A stretch of DNA of 64,000 bases from Lepturacanthus savala. Lineage: Eukaryota; Chordata; Actinopteri; Scombriformes; Trichiuridae. Under the pieces are notes generated by a model, which was not told the DNA's origin, ran no database searches, and saw only the letters and a list, made by a program, of their open reading frames with translations. Position numbers and translations under genes: made by a program. Location: positions 4,656,758 to 4,720,757 of the forward strand of contig CM060468.1 in NCBI GenBank assembly GCA_030544235.1, read 5' to 3'. The stretch's first letter is position 1; each line of letters starts with the position of its first letter. Below, piece by piece: positions 40,125 to 51,590 of this stretch.

Positions 40125-41315
40125 CCACACACACACGCACACACACATGAGGAAGAAACTGAGGCCCATTTGTCCTGACAGTAACCAGCCTCCAAACTGA
40201 ACTGAATCATAAAGCGTCAGACGTGAGGACGGGGGACGCAATATCGACTGAGACGGCGCTACAAGGGGTTCTGTTTACACCAGTCGGGGGGGTTTTTCCA
40301 TTTCGGATGTTTTTATCTCCTGATTTTCACCTGTTTTTGTTTTGTTTTTTTTGCCGTTGCTGTCTTAAACAATGACAATATTGCAATCCACTTTCCCGTA
40401 AATCACGTCGTCGCTCTATGTTGGCCTGGTTTCTGAAAGGCCGTAAAAATGCTGCGGTTTTCGGTTTCGACGGTTTACCCCGAGATCTGTTCCACAGAGA
40501 CCGTCTGTGGAAGCCTTGTTGGTATTTATATTTATATTTCCAACAACACAGCAGGCTCTGTGGAGACAATCCCTCCAAGCTGCAGGAGGGGATGAGGAGG
40601 AGGAGGGAGAGAGAGTTCACACAAGCCCCCACACACTGCTTTGAATGTTTTTTTTGTCGCTATTTCGGTCTGTGTGTACACACTGCAGCACACATGGATT
40701 ACATGCATACAGCCGGTGTCACAAACGTGCAGAAACAAAGCCCTCGCTGTCTGTAGTAAGAAGAAAACTCAGCGACGCGTAGTTTCCCACCTACAGGTTA
40801 AACAACACAGTAGCAGCTGCGACCGCTTTGGATCTGCTCGTCCCTCCTGCCAGCTTCCCCTCTCTCTGTCCGTCTGTGACTCTCGTTTGATTTTAAGCCT
40901 CCATCAGGGGTCGGTGAACCCGGCGGACGGAGCCTGCTGTTCATGGCCTCTCCAGCCCCCGTATCGCTGGTAGAGATTGATCCGAAGGTCTCGGACTGCT
41001 AATGTGCCTGTTCTGACAGCGTGTACACACGCACAAAAGAAGCACATGACACTTCTGCATTATTAAAAAAAAAAAAAAAGCTCCCATCCCCTCCATCCAA
41101 AAGTTTTTAATGCTGCTTTTCTATCTTTTGTTCTTCCACCGTTGTTTTTAATCCCTGATTTACTTTTGAAGATGATGATTTTTTTTTTTTTAATGTTCTT
41201 TTTTTTTTTTTTTCTTTCTATGGATTTTGAGATTTGTCTGCGGGGCAGGATGTCTCGCAAGTGTAGGTGGAAGAATGTGCTGTGAATAAGAATAAACTCA
41301 GCTAAACTCGCTTTA
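40125..41315 (+). other. spsb4: spsb4 3' UTR
   Basis: Runs from the stop codon to just past the first good polyadenylation signal, AATAAA at 41291-41296, which is followed by GT/T-rich sequence (ACGTGTGCTCTTTG) suited to the downstream element. That gives a 3' UTR of about 1.2 kb. It carries a CA run (40127-40147), A and T tracts at about 41064-41079 and 41179-41213, and purine-rich segments. A repeat element begins only 70 bp further on, which agrees with the transcript ending here. Confidence 0.6.
41291..41296 (+). terminator. spsb4 polyadenylation signal
   Basis: Canonical AATAAA about 1.17 kb after the spsb4 stop, with a T/GT-rich downstream element near 41320. Confidence 0.6.
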
Positions 41316-41384
41316 CCCGTCTACGTGTGCTCTTTGATTATCAGAAACTTTCACCTCGGTACATGTATACATCTAAAGTTTTAG

Positions 41385-43157
41385 TAACATGCATCTGGAA
41401 AGTATTCACAGCGCTTTGCCTTTTCCACATTTTTTGTGTTACAGCTTTAATCCAAAATGAATTAATTTTTTTTCTCTAAATTCCACATGCCATATCCTAT
41501 AATGAAGTGAAACGAGGTGATTTGAAAGTCATATTAAGATTCATATGATAAATAATGAGACATGATTTGAAGTACATATACAAAAGTATTCATAACCTTT
41601 CCTATACTTTGTTATAATATTTGTTTATAATACTTCATTGAAGTGCATTTTGCACCAATTGCAGCCTCAAGTCTTTAGGTTTTTATGCATCAGAGTTGGC
41701 ACAACTATTTTGGGGCAGTTTCTTCTTCCTCTCAAGCTCCATCAGGTTGGATGGGAGCATCCGTGCACCACTATCTTCAGATCTCTCTAGAGATGTTAGT
41801 CTGGTCTCTGGCTGGGCTGCTCAAGGACTTTCCCAGAGATGTCCTTTAGCCACTCCTTTGTTATCATGGCTGTGCACTCGGGCCATTTTTCTGTTGGAAG
41901 ATGAATCTTCACTCCAGTCTGAGGTTCAGAGAGTTTTGTGCTTTTTCAAATCTCATCCAATCAACTGAATTCACAGCAGGTGGACTTCAATCAAGCTGTA
42001 GAAACTGAATGTACCGTAGCACAACTTTGAGTGTCATGGTAAAGGCTGTGAATAATTATGTTCATATATTTTCATTATTCACTCATCTTATTATGGGTTA
42101 TTGTGTATAGAGCTAATATTGGGTCTAAAGTTTTGGCCTAATGACTAAAAATAAAAATTGAAACTGAAATTTCACGTTTTGATTTTGAATTCTGAGAAAT
42201 AAAACACTTTTTCTTTAATCAGGTTTAAGCATAAATTATGATCCATTCTGCTAGTTAGTTTTGAATAAATTATTTTTAAATTTTAAAGTTGTGTTTTGAT
42301 ATTTGGAATTCCATTTTTTTTTTGTAGTTGCATGTTTTCTTTTTTACAGTTTCATTTTTTCCCCACCCCAGATCTTGCTTTTTCATGACCCTGATCTAGT
42401 ATGGAGTGTGTGGACTCACCTGAAAGGAATGTGAAATTATGACACAGCTTAATTAAAAGGCTACACACCTGCCCCTATTATGTTGCGTTTAGGGAATGTA
42501 GGATTTGACATGATTGAGAGTGACAAACTTCCATTTGCATTTGCACATAATGTATGGACATCATGCATAGCTAAAACAGTTTTACATTCCGAGGCTGTTT
42601 AATGGAAGCTGTTTTAGACCATACTGAAGATCAACTGTGGTATAGGAGCGACAAAACTACACCAGATGGTGCGCTTAGACGCCCACACTTTAAGTAATGA
42701 AAGTTCCAATTTCCACGTAACACCATGAATGCCTCTCACAGTGTCCTGGCAGGCAATGGCATCCGGTTCTGCTGGCTCACCTGCTGGACTCGGCACACAG
42801 GTAAGAAAAGTCAGGTTAGGAATCACGATAAATATCAAAATGAAGGGTCTAAAACTGAAAAAGCAAGATCTGAATCAGTAAAAATAAAACTAAGATTTGA
42901 ATATGAAAAGATAAACCAAGTCTACTTGTTTTTATTTCGATTACATTGATGTGTTCCTCAGAATTGCAGATCAAAACTTGAAATTTAGGTTTCAATTTTT
43001 ACTTTTTCCAAGTAAAAAACTTTTGACCCAATAGTAGCTCCATATATTTGTAAAATTTTGATCGGAAAAATGAATAAATGCATTTCAGAATAAGGTTATA
43101 ATGACAAAAAAATGTGGAAAAAGTGAAGTGCTGTGAACGCTTTGTGGATGCACTGTA
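41385..43157 (-). mobile_element. Tc1-like transposon, internally deleted, with a nested insertion
   Basis: Inverted ends are flanked by TA. The left end reads GCATCTGGAAAGTATTCACAGCGC from 41391. The right end, read in reverse, is TACAGTGCATCCACAAAG followed by GTTCACAGCACTTCAC from 43157. These are the ends of a familiar teleost Tc1 family. DNA at about 41660-41990 is the antisense of the transposase C-terminal part. On the minus strand, FIFQQKNGP replaces the usual QQDN, so the catalytic Asp is lost, and several stops follow. The transposase N-terminal half is missing. Positions 42110-43040 are a second element inserted into the right portion; without it the Tc1 copy is about 840 bp. Confidence 0.85.
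42110..43040. mobile_element. inverted-repeat DNA element nested in the Tc1 copy
   Basis: The left arm (42110-about 42215) and right arm (about 42935-43040) are inverted copies at roughly 80 percent by eye. The outer ends read GAGCTAATATTGGGTC and, in reverse, GAGCTACTATTGGGTC. Weaker complementarity continues inward and includes a CAGATCTTGCTTTTTCA block on both sides. The Tc1 sequence resumes directly after the right arm (TTTGTAAAATTTTGATCGGAAAA), which proves insertion into it. A short imperfect flank repeat (TATTGTGTA and TATTTGTA) may be the target duplication. No transposase was found. It may be a hAT-type MITE, but the superfamily is uncertain. Confidence 0.7.
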
Positions 43158-46054
43158 GATGGGAAAATGTCATGTCCTGTCTGTACACTGAATTATAAAC
43201 TGGAGCCATGTGAACATTAGCTAAGTTTTGCATAAAGACTAGACACGGAGGGGAAACAGCTGCTTATATGTCATTTTGTCGAAGTCAAATCTCTGTAAAA
43301 TTGTGTAAAAATGACACATTGGCTTGTGTTTGCCCCCCTCCCCCCACCCTCAGTCTTTATTCTTATGTAATTAGCTGTCAGCGGTAGCCTTGTACTTATC
43401 GAATGAGAACGGTACCATAACTCTGGGCGAGAAAGCAAATAGAATAACAATACATCAAAGTATCCCTTTGATTTCCTTCTCTTACTTTACTGATGCATTA
43501 TAAATGTTACTTTGCTGTCATGCTTTTGAAGGCCTGCGCTGACGCTGAGAATCCGTTGCTGCCGCTGTCAAAAAACCCCCAGTTGCTGGTTTTGGAGTCG
43601 AGTCGAGACGAGCTGGCTCTAAAGCGGATTCCCCGTCGCCGGGCAGACTTTGAACGCAGAACAAAGCCCGTTGTGTGATCAAAGTTCAGCTCAGTGTGGC
43701 TTTTCCCTGGCACCGCCAACAGAAAATCCATTAATGTTGTGCAGCAGAAAGCGAGTCTGTGTTGATAAATATCATAATCTCTCCCCGTGCTGTCAGCTGC
43801 GTCTGAGCAGGAGATGACCCCGCGTGAACGTGGCCGAACTGAGCGTTTAATGCTTTAACGATGATTACGAGCACGTGCCTATCGAACGAGATGCTCTCCG
43901 ATAACGACCGTTATTATAACACTTCAGTCGTCCACGTCGCACATGTTCATTAACATCAAATCAAACGTGAGAGACCGAAACCATGTGGCTCCAGAGAGTC
44001 GAGCTCTGCTGTAATGCCCGAGTGAAATTGATCCCCCCCCCGACCGTGCTGTTTTTCTTTCTTTTTCGCTGTTCAATAATGCAGGGACCAGCTCTTTAAG
44101 GGATTATTGAACAAGCCTGGAAGTTAAAGCTGATGATCTGGTTAAAAGTGACTTGGCTTTTTGCTAGATCCATATTTAGCCGCCGCTCGACAGCGAGGCT
44201 TCACTTCAATTCATCTCGCCGTCTTTTTTCCCTCTCCTCCGCCGACCTCCTCCTCTGTCTCCCCATTGCCGCGCTCTGGCTATTTTAAATCCCCCCCGTT
44301 TTCTTTCCTCTAAAGCGTATTTTCCGCCGTGGAGCTTTTATCTTCTGCCTCACCTGCTTTGACAGGCCAAATGTGTTTCAGCCATAAGAAGGTTTTTTTT
44401 GGGGGGGAAGAAAAATAATTGTCCATCACACCATATTCTTCTCCTGCAGGCCTTTGCCTTTCTCCCCCCTCCCTTTTATGCATGTATGTTATACATATGC
44501 ATATATGGAGAGTAGCCGAGTGAGCTGAGGAAGAGATGGATGGCTGGAGTCAGGTTGTCTGCCACTGAGATGGGCAGAGATCCATAATTTATAGAGGGGG
44601 AAAAAATCCTGCGCCCGCTCTGCTTGGTAAGTCATGTAAAAGCTAACATTTCATATTTTCTCCCCTTCCCTCTTCAGAGGACAAAATTCCTCAAAGTAGA
44701 GGGTGTTTCTTTGACCTAGTTGAGGATTTTTAACGGTCATAGATAATAAGGATGTGACTAAGTATAACTAACATGCCCAATCTGTGTCCGGCACCAGCAT
44801 CAAAGATGCATTATCTGTTCCAGTTTTGGTGACTTCTGGCTTGTATTTTAGAGTTTCAAAAACATAGAACGTTGACTTTTTCATTCACTTAGTAATTAAT
44901 TACTTTGACGAAAATGAAAATGCATGTAAATTAAAGCCTCCACGTGTGGGATTAAAACAGTTCTAACTCGGTGCTGTGCACGACAGCTATGCAATATCTC
45001 GACTCCCACAAATATGTCCCGAGGACAGAAATACTCAACTCAATGCTCAGTCATAAGGTTTAATTTCTAACAGTAGAAACTGATGTCAAAGTAACTTTAA
45101 AGGCATGATGACATAAACGTTCCACACACAATGGATTTCATGGCTTTTGTCAAAGTATTTTGTAGAACTGGTTTGTGCAACAAATAGGAAATAACCACTT
45201 TTGACATGTAGGAACTTGTGATTTCCTTTCTTTAAAGATGGCTCATACAACACTATAACAACCACAAAATTGTCACTACTTATGAGCGGGCAATTGTGAT
45301 GTTGCTTGTACGCCAACAATCAGACACACTTAACTTAAAACATACTCTTGCTCTTTATTCTGTTGTATTTTAATATATTTTCCAGTCTCCAGTGGTTCAT
45401 GAATGTTAGCATTTTTGTCTTGTGACATGTCAAAACATTTTTAACTTATTTTTTCACATGACAAAGTAAGAATTCACAAAACATTCCTATAGAATTTCTC
45501 CATCTCGTTAGATGACCAGTGATCAATGTTCCCTTTTTTCCTAGAGCAAATCATCAGAATTAGTTTTTCTGAAGGTAAAGTTGAGGTTCAATTGGGCTAT
45601 TTAGTATTCTAAACCTGTATAGTCCTTCTTCTGTGTACTTCTGGGTCTTTATATATTATTTACCACCATCTATATCAGATCCTTTTTGAAAATATACACC
45701 AGAACTGCATTTGTCTTCCAAAGATGTTTACCTTTTGAGTTGAGATTATTTAGTTCCAGAACAGCTGAACTGGTGATGCCAGCAATAACAATATCCCAGC
45801 TGTAAAGTTATATCAAGAGCCAAACTTACCAAATTCAAACTCCCAAGAACATGAGTCATGAGAACACGATGAACTCTAGAAAACTCTTGTGTTTTTTGGC
45901 AGGTTTTAATAAAACTTCATGTCTTGGGGTGTTTCATAGGACATTTGTATTTATTCCTTAACAAATAAACACATTTTTCTCAACAACCATTCACTGCAGT
46001 GGTGCATAGAAACACGTTTATAATATCTTACTATATGATCAAGCCAGGGATGAT
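43158..46054. other. intergenic stretch with a repeat-poor CpG-rich block
   Basis: No gene. The block 43340-44640 is listed separately. Positions 44641-46054 are AT-rich and show nothing identifiable. Confidence 0.5.
43340..44640. promoter_or_regulatory. candidate conserved noncoding block
   Basis: About 1.3 kb free of transposon signatures, with clearly more CpG than its flanks, for example 43530-43680 and 43800-43990. It contains a perfect 10-bp inverted repeat, GTTCAATAAT (44071-44080) and ATTATTGAAC (44103-44112). The spacer is 22 bases. C-rich runs occur at 44032-44042 and 44291-44298. The short ORFs have no recognisable domain. It could be a distal enhancer or an unrecognised noncoding exon; no alignment was possible. 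Confidence 0.25.
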
Positions 46055-46411
46055 TATTAGAGTTTGTTTGTCTATTTGTTAGCAAGATACCTCAAAAGGT
46101 TTTGGTCGGATTTTTGTCAAATTTTCAGCGAATGTTGACAACGGTACCATGAACAGATGATTACATTTTGGTAATGATCTGGAAGAAATCCTAGTTTCTG
46201 GATCACTTTGAATTGTTTGTTGTTTGGTAGCATTGCAGTAAATGGGACCTTCAAGGCACCATTAGATCATCGGTGGTAATATCTTCCAACTTTTGCATGT
46301 GTTTATAGATTGTGTGTATTCAATTTTTAAAAAAAAGTATAGGACAACAATGTTAGGTGGGAATAAAATATGTTTGGCACTGGTCTGCACTCTCAGAGGC
46401 TTTTCTAGTTT
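46055..46411 (+). repeat. teleost interspersed repeat, copy 1
   Basis: Shares long blocks, in opposite orientation, with 62957-63512. Examples are AAATTTTCAGCGAATGTTGA and GGTACCATGAACAGATGATT. It begins near TTTGTTTGTCTATTTGTTAG and ends GGTCTGCACTCTCAGAGGC, which corresponds to the ACTCAGAGTGCACAGACCTC end of the other copy. I recognise the family as a common percomorph repeat (TTGGCGGAGGTCTGCACTCT end), but I do not know its class. Confidence 0.75.
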
Positions 46412-47619
46412 CATTTTCTTTTATTGATTAACATTTTTTCTTGTGTCAGAAAAAGGTTAAAATGTCCATTACAAATGTGAAAAGCATCGAATCATCTCAC
46501 CTTAGAAGATCCAGTCACAGCATTTTAAACCTATCTTTTTCTCAATTTTCCTTTTGATTGATTTAATCTACGATCCTCAGCGCTGGTTTCAGCCCTTTGA
46601 GTACATGCAGCAGCAGCTCAGACTCACTGACGGCACAAGCAGGGCGCATATAAAACCTGAGCTCAAACACTTTTTAAATGCTACCTGCACAGTCTGTTCC
46701 CTGGCTGGAACATTGTGCTGATAACTGGAGGCAAGTCAAGCGAAAACAAACAAAAAGTTTCCGTAAAAAAAAAAAAAAAAAAAAAGTAAGAAAGGAGGCG
46801 AGGTGGGGGGGATTAGAGAAATGAGAGGAGAGTTGACAGAGGACTGGCACTGTTGTGGCAGAGAGTGAAAATGGAAAGGGAAATACAAGAAGGTGATGGT
46901 GGAACAAGTGAAGAACGAAGGGCTATTTTCAGCTGCACTGTGCATCTGAGAGGAAACAACATAATGACAGATAGTTTCTTACTGTGGAATATATGGAAGA
47001 AAGATCCCAAAAATAAAACATACAGGCGCATGAACTTTTAGGGATTTTAATAACTTCTGCTTAACAATCCAAACATTTAACTCTTGGGTTCAGCAGCACT
47101 TATTTTGAATGCTCCCGTTATTATTTTGTATAGGTGTGCATGAGTCATGCTGTTATCTCTCTGTGTGGTACGCGCACTACTGCAGCTCAGTGTGGCTCAA
47201 TAATAACAGTACGATGCCTTTTCTTATCCGTCCTTCATCTATTTCCCGTCTATCTCCCCTGAACCATCAGCCGCTCCCTCAGTGCAAGCTAGTTTATTTT
47301 TTGGGGGGTTTATTTTTCCTTCTTTAACTTTAGTTGTATAACTAACTTTAAGAGGATCAGGTTTTCTTTTTTCTCATTTTTTCAGTTGGAAAAAGTGTAA
47401 ATGATGAGTAAAACAAGCTTGTATGAGGTTATCAACCTTATGATGGTGCCCATATGTAATCATATGAAGTACAATCACAGGTGCAGGGCAGTGTTGGCCT
47501 GGCGTGTCCGATTCTTTGGAAGATTATTCCTGATTGGGCAATGGTTGGGATCCTGCCTTCTTCCTGCAGCATTTTGTGTAAGTATCCTTTAGGGAGGATA
47601 CGTTCAGTAAAAACAGTCT
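46412..47619. other. intergenic stretch without recognisable gene
   Basis: AT-rich DNA with an A tract at about 46767-46785. Overlapping short ORFs on both strands at 46674-47041 have no recognisable domain. Confidence 0.5.
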
Positions 47620-48260
47620 CTGCAGGCCCCCGGGTCAGTGATGTGGACACCAAAGTATTTGAAACTCAATGTCCACTATCAACACTTTAGTTTTGTCCAG
47701 AAGTAGGTTATTGGTCAAGTTCTCTACTTCCTTCATGTTGGCTTTATTTTATTGTTATCTGTGATCAGACCCACCACAGTTGTGTTGTCAGCAAATTTGA
47801 CAATGATGTCAAATTTGGATTTGGCTACACAGTCTCGTGTGCACGGAGTGTACGGCAGGGGGCTCGGTATGCAGCCCTGGGGTGCTCCGGTGTTGAGGAT
47901 GAGGGCAGATGCACGTCCTCACAACAGAGAGGAAAGTACTAGACTGGTCTACTTTTCTGGAATGATGGTGGACTCCTTGAAACATGTGGGTAAGACAGAC
48001 AGAGCCAGACAAAGCTGTGGTTCTGGTAATCTGTGGTTTCTGGTTGCGGAGTGATTTAACTGTTTTGGATACAGTTGATTCGCAAACTGTCTGCTACAGA
48101 CTCACTGAATCCATTAAATCCACGTCATCTGTGACGTTGGCAGGGTTGTCCTGGAATGTGCATCATGTAGTACAGACCGTAGGGTGGCCACTGATGAGCC
48201 TGACCGTTTCCTGACCTCTCCTTCACATACTCTGACCTCAGTGTCAGTGCTTCCACTCTA
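47620..48260 (-). pseudogene. L2/Rex1-type LINE reverse transcriptase remnant
   Basis: The minus strand at about 47910-47650 reads LILNTGAPQGC, then a degraded SPLPYTPCTRDC, then FDIIVKFADNTTVVGLIT and, further on, LLLDKTKVLIVD. This is the order of palm motifs in vertebrate L2/Rex1-like reverse transcriptases (TGAPQGC, FADD, DKTKE). The catalytic box reads FADN rather than FADD, and the upstream part (48260-47920) survives only as nucleotide similarity (GGTGGACTCCTTGAAACATG). It is antisense to the + strand, 5'-truncated and dead. Confidence 0.7.
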
Positions 48261-48481
48261 CAGGCATGTAGCGTTAATCCAGAGTTTTATTTTACTTAAA
48301 TTGTTGATAGAAGTCAGGCATAGCCTTGTTATGGTTAGATTCACTGAAGTCTTCAGGAACAATGAGCAGCATCAGGATTACTGTGACCCTGTTATCTCAA
48401 TAATTTCAAATGTCACCTGCAGTCTATTAGGCAAAAGCAAACTTCCTGGTGCATCCAACTTTAGCGACATGGGCGCACTTA

Positions 48482-48530
48482 TACACACACACACACACAC
48501 CCTCTCCCTCTCTTTCCCACACACACACAC
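48482..48530 (+). repeat. two adjacent (AC)n runs with a CT-rich spacer
   Basis: AC runs at 48482-48500 and 48519-48530 are separated by CCTCTCCCTCTCTTTCCC. Confidence 0.9.
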
Positions 48531-48817
48531 AGCCCACAGGCAATGCAGCGGACTCTTGTCTGTGTTGAATATCATGGTTTTGTGAGCATCGGCAGTGACA
48601 TCACACCACTGGGCTTAGAGGGCAGCAGACATCAGGCAGGATTTAAGGTTTCGTGACTTTTAATACCACTTTCCAGGTCCTTGTGGCTTTGTTGCACGAT
48701 AACAGAAGAATATGCCCCATGTCTTATTGGATGTTAGCGCTCCCAGATGTTTGCGAACATCATCTGGGAAAAGTCTAACAGAAAAAGCCTCTTTTCTTTC
48801 TTCACTGGGTTTCGACA

Positions 48818-48843
48818 GATGATGATGACGATGATGATGATGG
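48818..48843 (+). repeat. (GAT)n trinucleotide run
   Basis: Interrupted GAT/ATG trinucleotide repeat of about 26 bp. Confidence 0.85.
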
Positions 48844-49208
48844 TGGTTGTAACAGGGCATTTCACATCTCCATGTGAATGGTCACCACATGTGCACTTGA
48901 CCCCAGATTGATAAATATGATCTACATGGATTCAGTGTTTGTTGCATTGCTGCTGCCACCTTTTGGTGAACTGGAGTTAGTACAACACTATATCTTTGTT
49001 TTTACAAGTTGACAGTTTTTTCATATCTGGCTCCCTTCATATGATTCCAGTGTAAGTAAATCTACAAGCCTCCTTCAATGCAAAATTGTATTTAAGCTTA
49101 TACAGACAATATGAAGCTCCAATCATGCGCCAAAGTCCCTCTTTTTGCTATGGTCCTTCCATTGCAGTTAAACAATTTTGTGCAAATCGTGAACCTGTCC
49201 TTTAAGAC

Positions 49209-49270
49209 AGTGGTTCTCAAAATGGGGTCTGAGGACCCAGGGGTTCTTGAGGGGGTGCCAAGAATTCAAG
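49209..49270 (+). repeat. possible hAT-type end fragment
   Basis: CAGTGGTTCTCAAAATGGGG is the kind of terminal sequence seen on many hAT/Charlie-type elements. No matching inverted end was found downstream, so this would be a fragment. Confidence 0.3.
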
Positions 49271-50906
49271 GATAATTATTTTATAATAATATTATTTAAA
49301 CACAAGTACAATCACTCTTGGTCAGTTCTAAAGAACTGGACTGCTAATTTCATACTTTATGCTTTTTGATTTAGCCTTGTATGTTGGTAAGCAGAGCCTT
49401 ATTTCATATTAAAGATTTAATGTTATAAATTTCTAATGGAAATGAATGGAGTGAATGAATATGTAAATACATTTAAATATTAATAAATTCAATGGAAAGT
49501 CAAATGAATGGGAAAAATGATACACAAATTAGTTTAATGAATTAATTAAATGTAAATAAAATAAATAAAACAATAAATAAATATGGGTATCTACTGACAT
49601 ATTCAATTATTTATTTATTGTATTTTTGATCATGGCAGTCTCAGTCCTATAATTTGGGCCTCAGGTTTTCTACACTTTCTGCTATAAATCATCTAAAAGT
49701 AAAAATTCTAAAAGTTTAAAATGAATTGTGAGACAGAGAGAGAAGGAAATCCACATAAGTTGGGGTTTAAAGGGCTGCTCCAGTGTTTTTCTTTTAATTC
49801 AATTCAATTTTTAATTCAAATAATTTCAACACAGTGGAGTTTGTAGTCTCTCTCAAACTTGAAAAATCGTATATCTCACATTTCCCATAATGCATCAAAT
49901 ACCATCTTTTCATTAGACCTTACCTAAACGCCCACTCATGTGTAAAGCCCTCAGTTTATGACGCAGGCTTCCTGTTATAACTTCGCCATGTCTGAGCACA
50001 AACAGAGATAACCAAGTATGACAGATGAGTAGCTCTCCTCATTTCAAGTTAACTGACCTGTAAAATTGGCAGAATCCTAATTAAATGTTTAGGTACTCCA
50101 TGTGTTGATTAGCTTATTTTTTTTTTAAGTGCCATGACTCATTCTCCAGATACTACTCTTATGTGGTGGCCTCATAATGAGAGTGGATTAACATGTCCTC
50201 AGCAGTGAAGTGGGGCAGTGCTGCTGGGCACTGGAGTGTGAGGAACTGTAATTGTCTGACAGTCCAAACCAGTCATGTAATCCCACAGAGAGGGTTTGTT
50301 TATGAGGTGATTATGAAAGGGATTTACTGTGCTTGCAAGCTGTGAAAATCCGCCAGTTTCTGCTGTAGAGGAGGAAGAGAGCATCTCCAACCAGCTGACA
50401 CATCACTCTCCACTCAGGGTTGTTTGTTCTGAAGCTTTTCAACTTTTTTTTTCTCTTGCAACGTGATATAATTTAAATTATACAGAAGAAGCTTTCCAGA
50501 TGGAAGTAAAAGTCTCACTGGATTTTGAAATTGCAATGAATTGCATTGAAATTGTGTATCTGATTGTGTAGCCTCGGATTTTGGGATTAATCAATGAACA
50601 CATCAGGTTTTAAAAAAAATCAAATATATATTATATTCAAATATTGCTCAAACTCCATAGGTCAAATTCAGATCCTAAAAGTTGATTTAGGGCACTTTCA
50701 CGTCATTAGTTTATTTGGTCTGCACCAGGCAATAACATTTCCACTCTGTAGCATATAGACTCCAGCGTCGTCCACTTTCACACCTGCAAATGAACCAAAA
50801 TTGGTCCAATTGACATTTCATGAATGTTCATCTTGAAACAGGAAACTAAATAATTAGTATCCCCTCCCATGATTTCACTGCCATTGGTGTGAAATCACCC
50901 TTAAAG

Positions 50907-51590
50907 CCATCCATCCATCCATCCATCGGGTTGCTGGGGCAGCAGCCCATGTAGAGAGACCAGACTTCTCACTCCCAGGTGATGTCGTCCTTTTGGTCAC
51001 TACCCACATCTCATGACCATAGGTGGACGTACATTGACTGTTAAATCAAGACCTTCACCTTTCGGCTCAGTTCCTTCTTCATCATGACAGACCAATGCAG
51101 AGTTGACATTACTGCAGACACTGCACCGATTCACCTGTCAGTCTCACTCCATCCTTAACCTCATTCACCAACAAGACCTCAAGGTACTTGAACTTCCGCA
51201 CTTAAGGAAGGATCTCATCCCTGACCTGGAGGCTGCACTCCACCCTTTGCTGGCTAAGAACCATGGCCTCAGGTTTGGAGGTACTGATTCTCATTCCAGC
51301 CACATCACTCTTGGCGGCCAACTGCTCCAGGAAGACTTGAAGGTCACGGTCTGATGAAGTCGACAGGACCAGGTTGTCTGCAAAAAGCAGTGACCCAGTC
51401 CTGAGGCCATTGAACCGCAGGCCCTCAATGTCCTGGCTGCGCCTAGAAAATCTGTCCATAAAGGTTATGAACAGAATTGGTGATATAGGACAGCCCTGAT
51501 GGAGTCCAACTCTCACTGGAAACAAGTGATTTACTACTGACCATGTGGACAAAGCTCTGATACCAGGCGTACAGGGTCTGGATGACCTAA
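50907..51590 (-). pseudogene. Rex3 (RTE clade) LINE fragment
   Basis: The minus-strand ORF at 51552-51202 has the RTE palm order: FPVRVGLHQGCPISPILFI, then FMDRFSRRSQ, then SLLFADNLVLS, then AGMRISTSKPEAMVLS. Rex3 is indicated by the nucleotide block around GATATAGGACAGCCCTG, close to the widely used Rex3 primer site. It is 5'-truncated near 51590. A frameshift separates LYAWYQSFVHMV from the ORF. The catalytic box is FADN instead of FADD. The 3' end lies at 50907, where the minus strand ends in a (GGAT)n-type tail (about 50907-50927), as expected for RTE elements. Internal deletions shorten the part between the reverse transcriptase and the tail. Confidence 0.85.

Larger units (their letters stand above)
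48261..50905. other. intergenic stretch with simple repeats
   Basis: Contains two AC runs (48482-48500 and 48519-48530), a GAT/ATG trinucleotide run at about 48818-48843, and a possible hAT end near 49210. AT-rich DNA spans 49270-49620. No gene is recognised. Confidence 0.5.

Noticed and set aside
48378..48575. ORFs with Val-Cys or His-Thr runs at AC/GT repeats here and elsewhere
   Set aside because: Artefacts of dinucleotide microsatellites.
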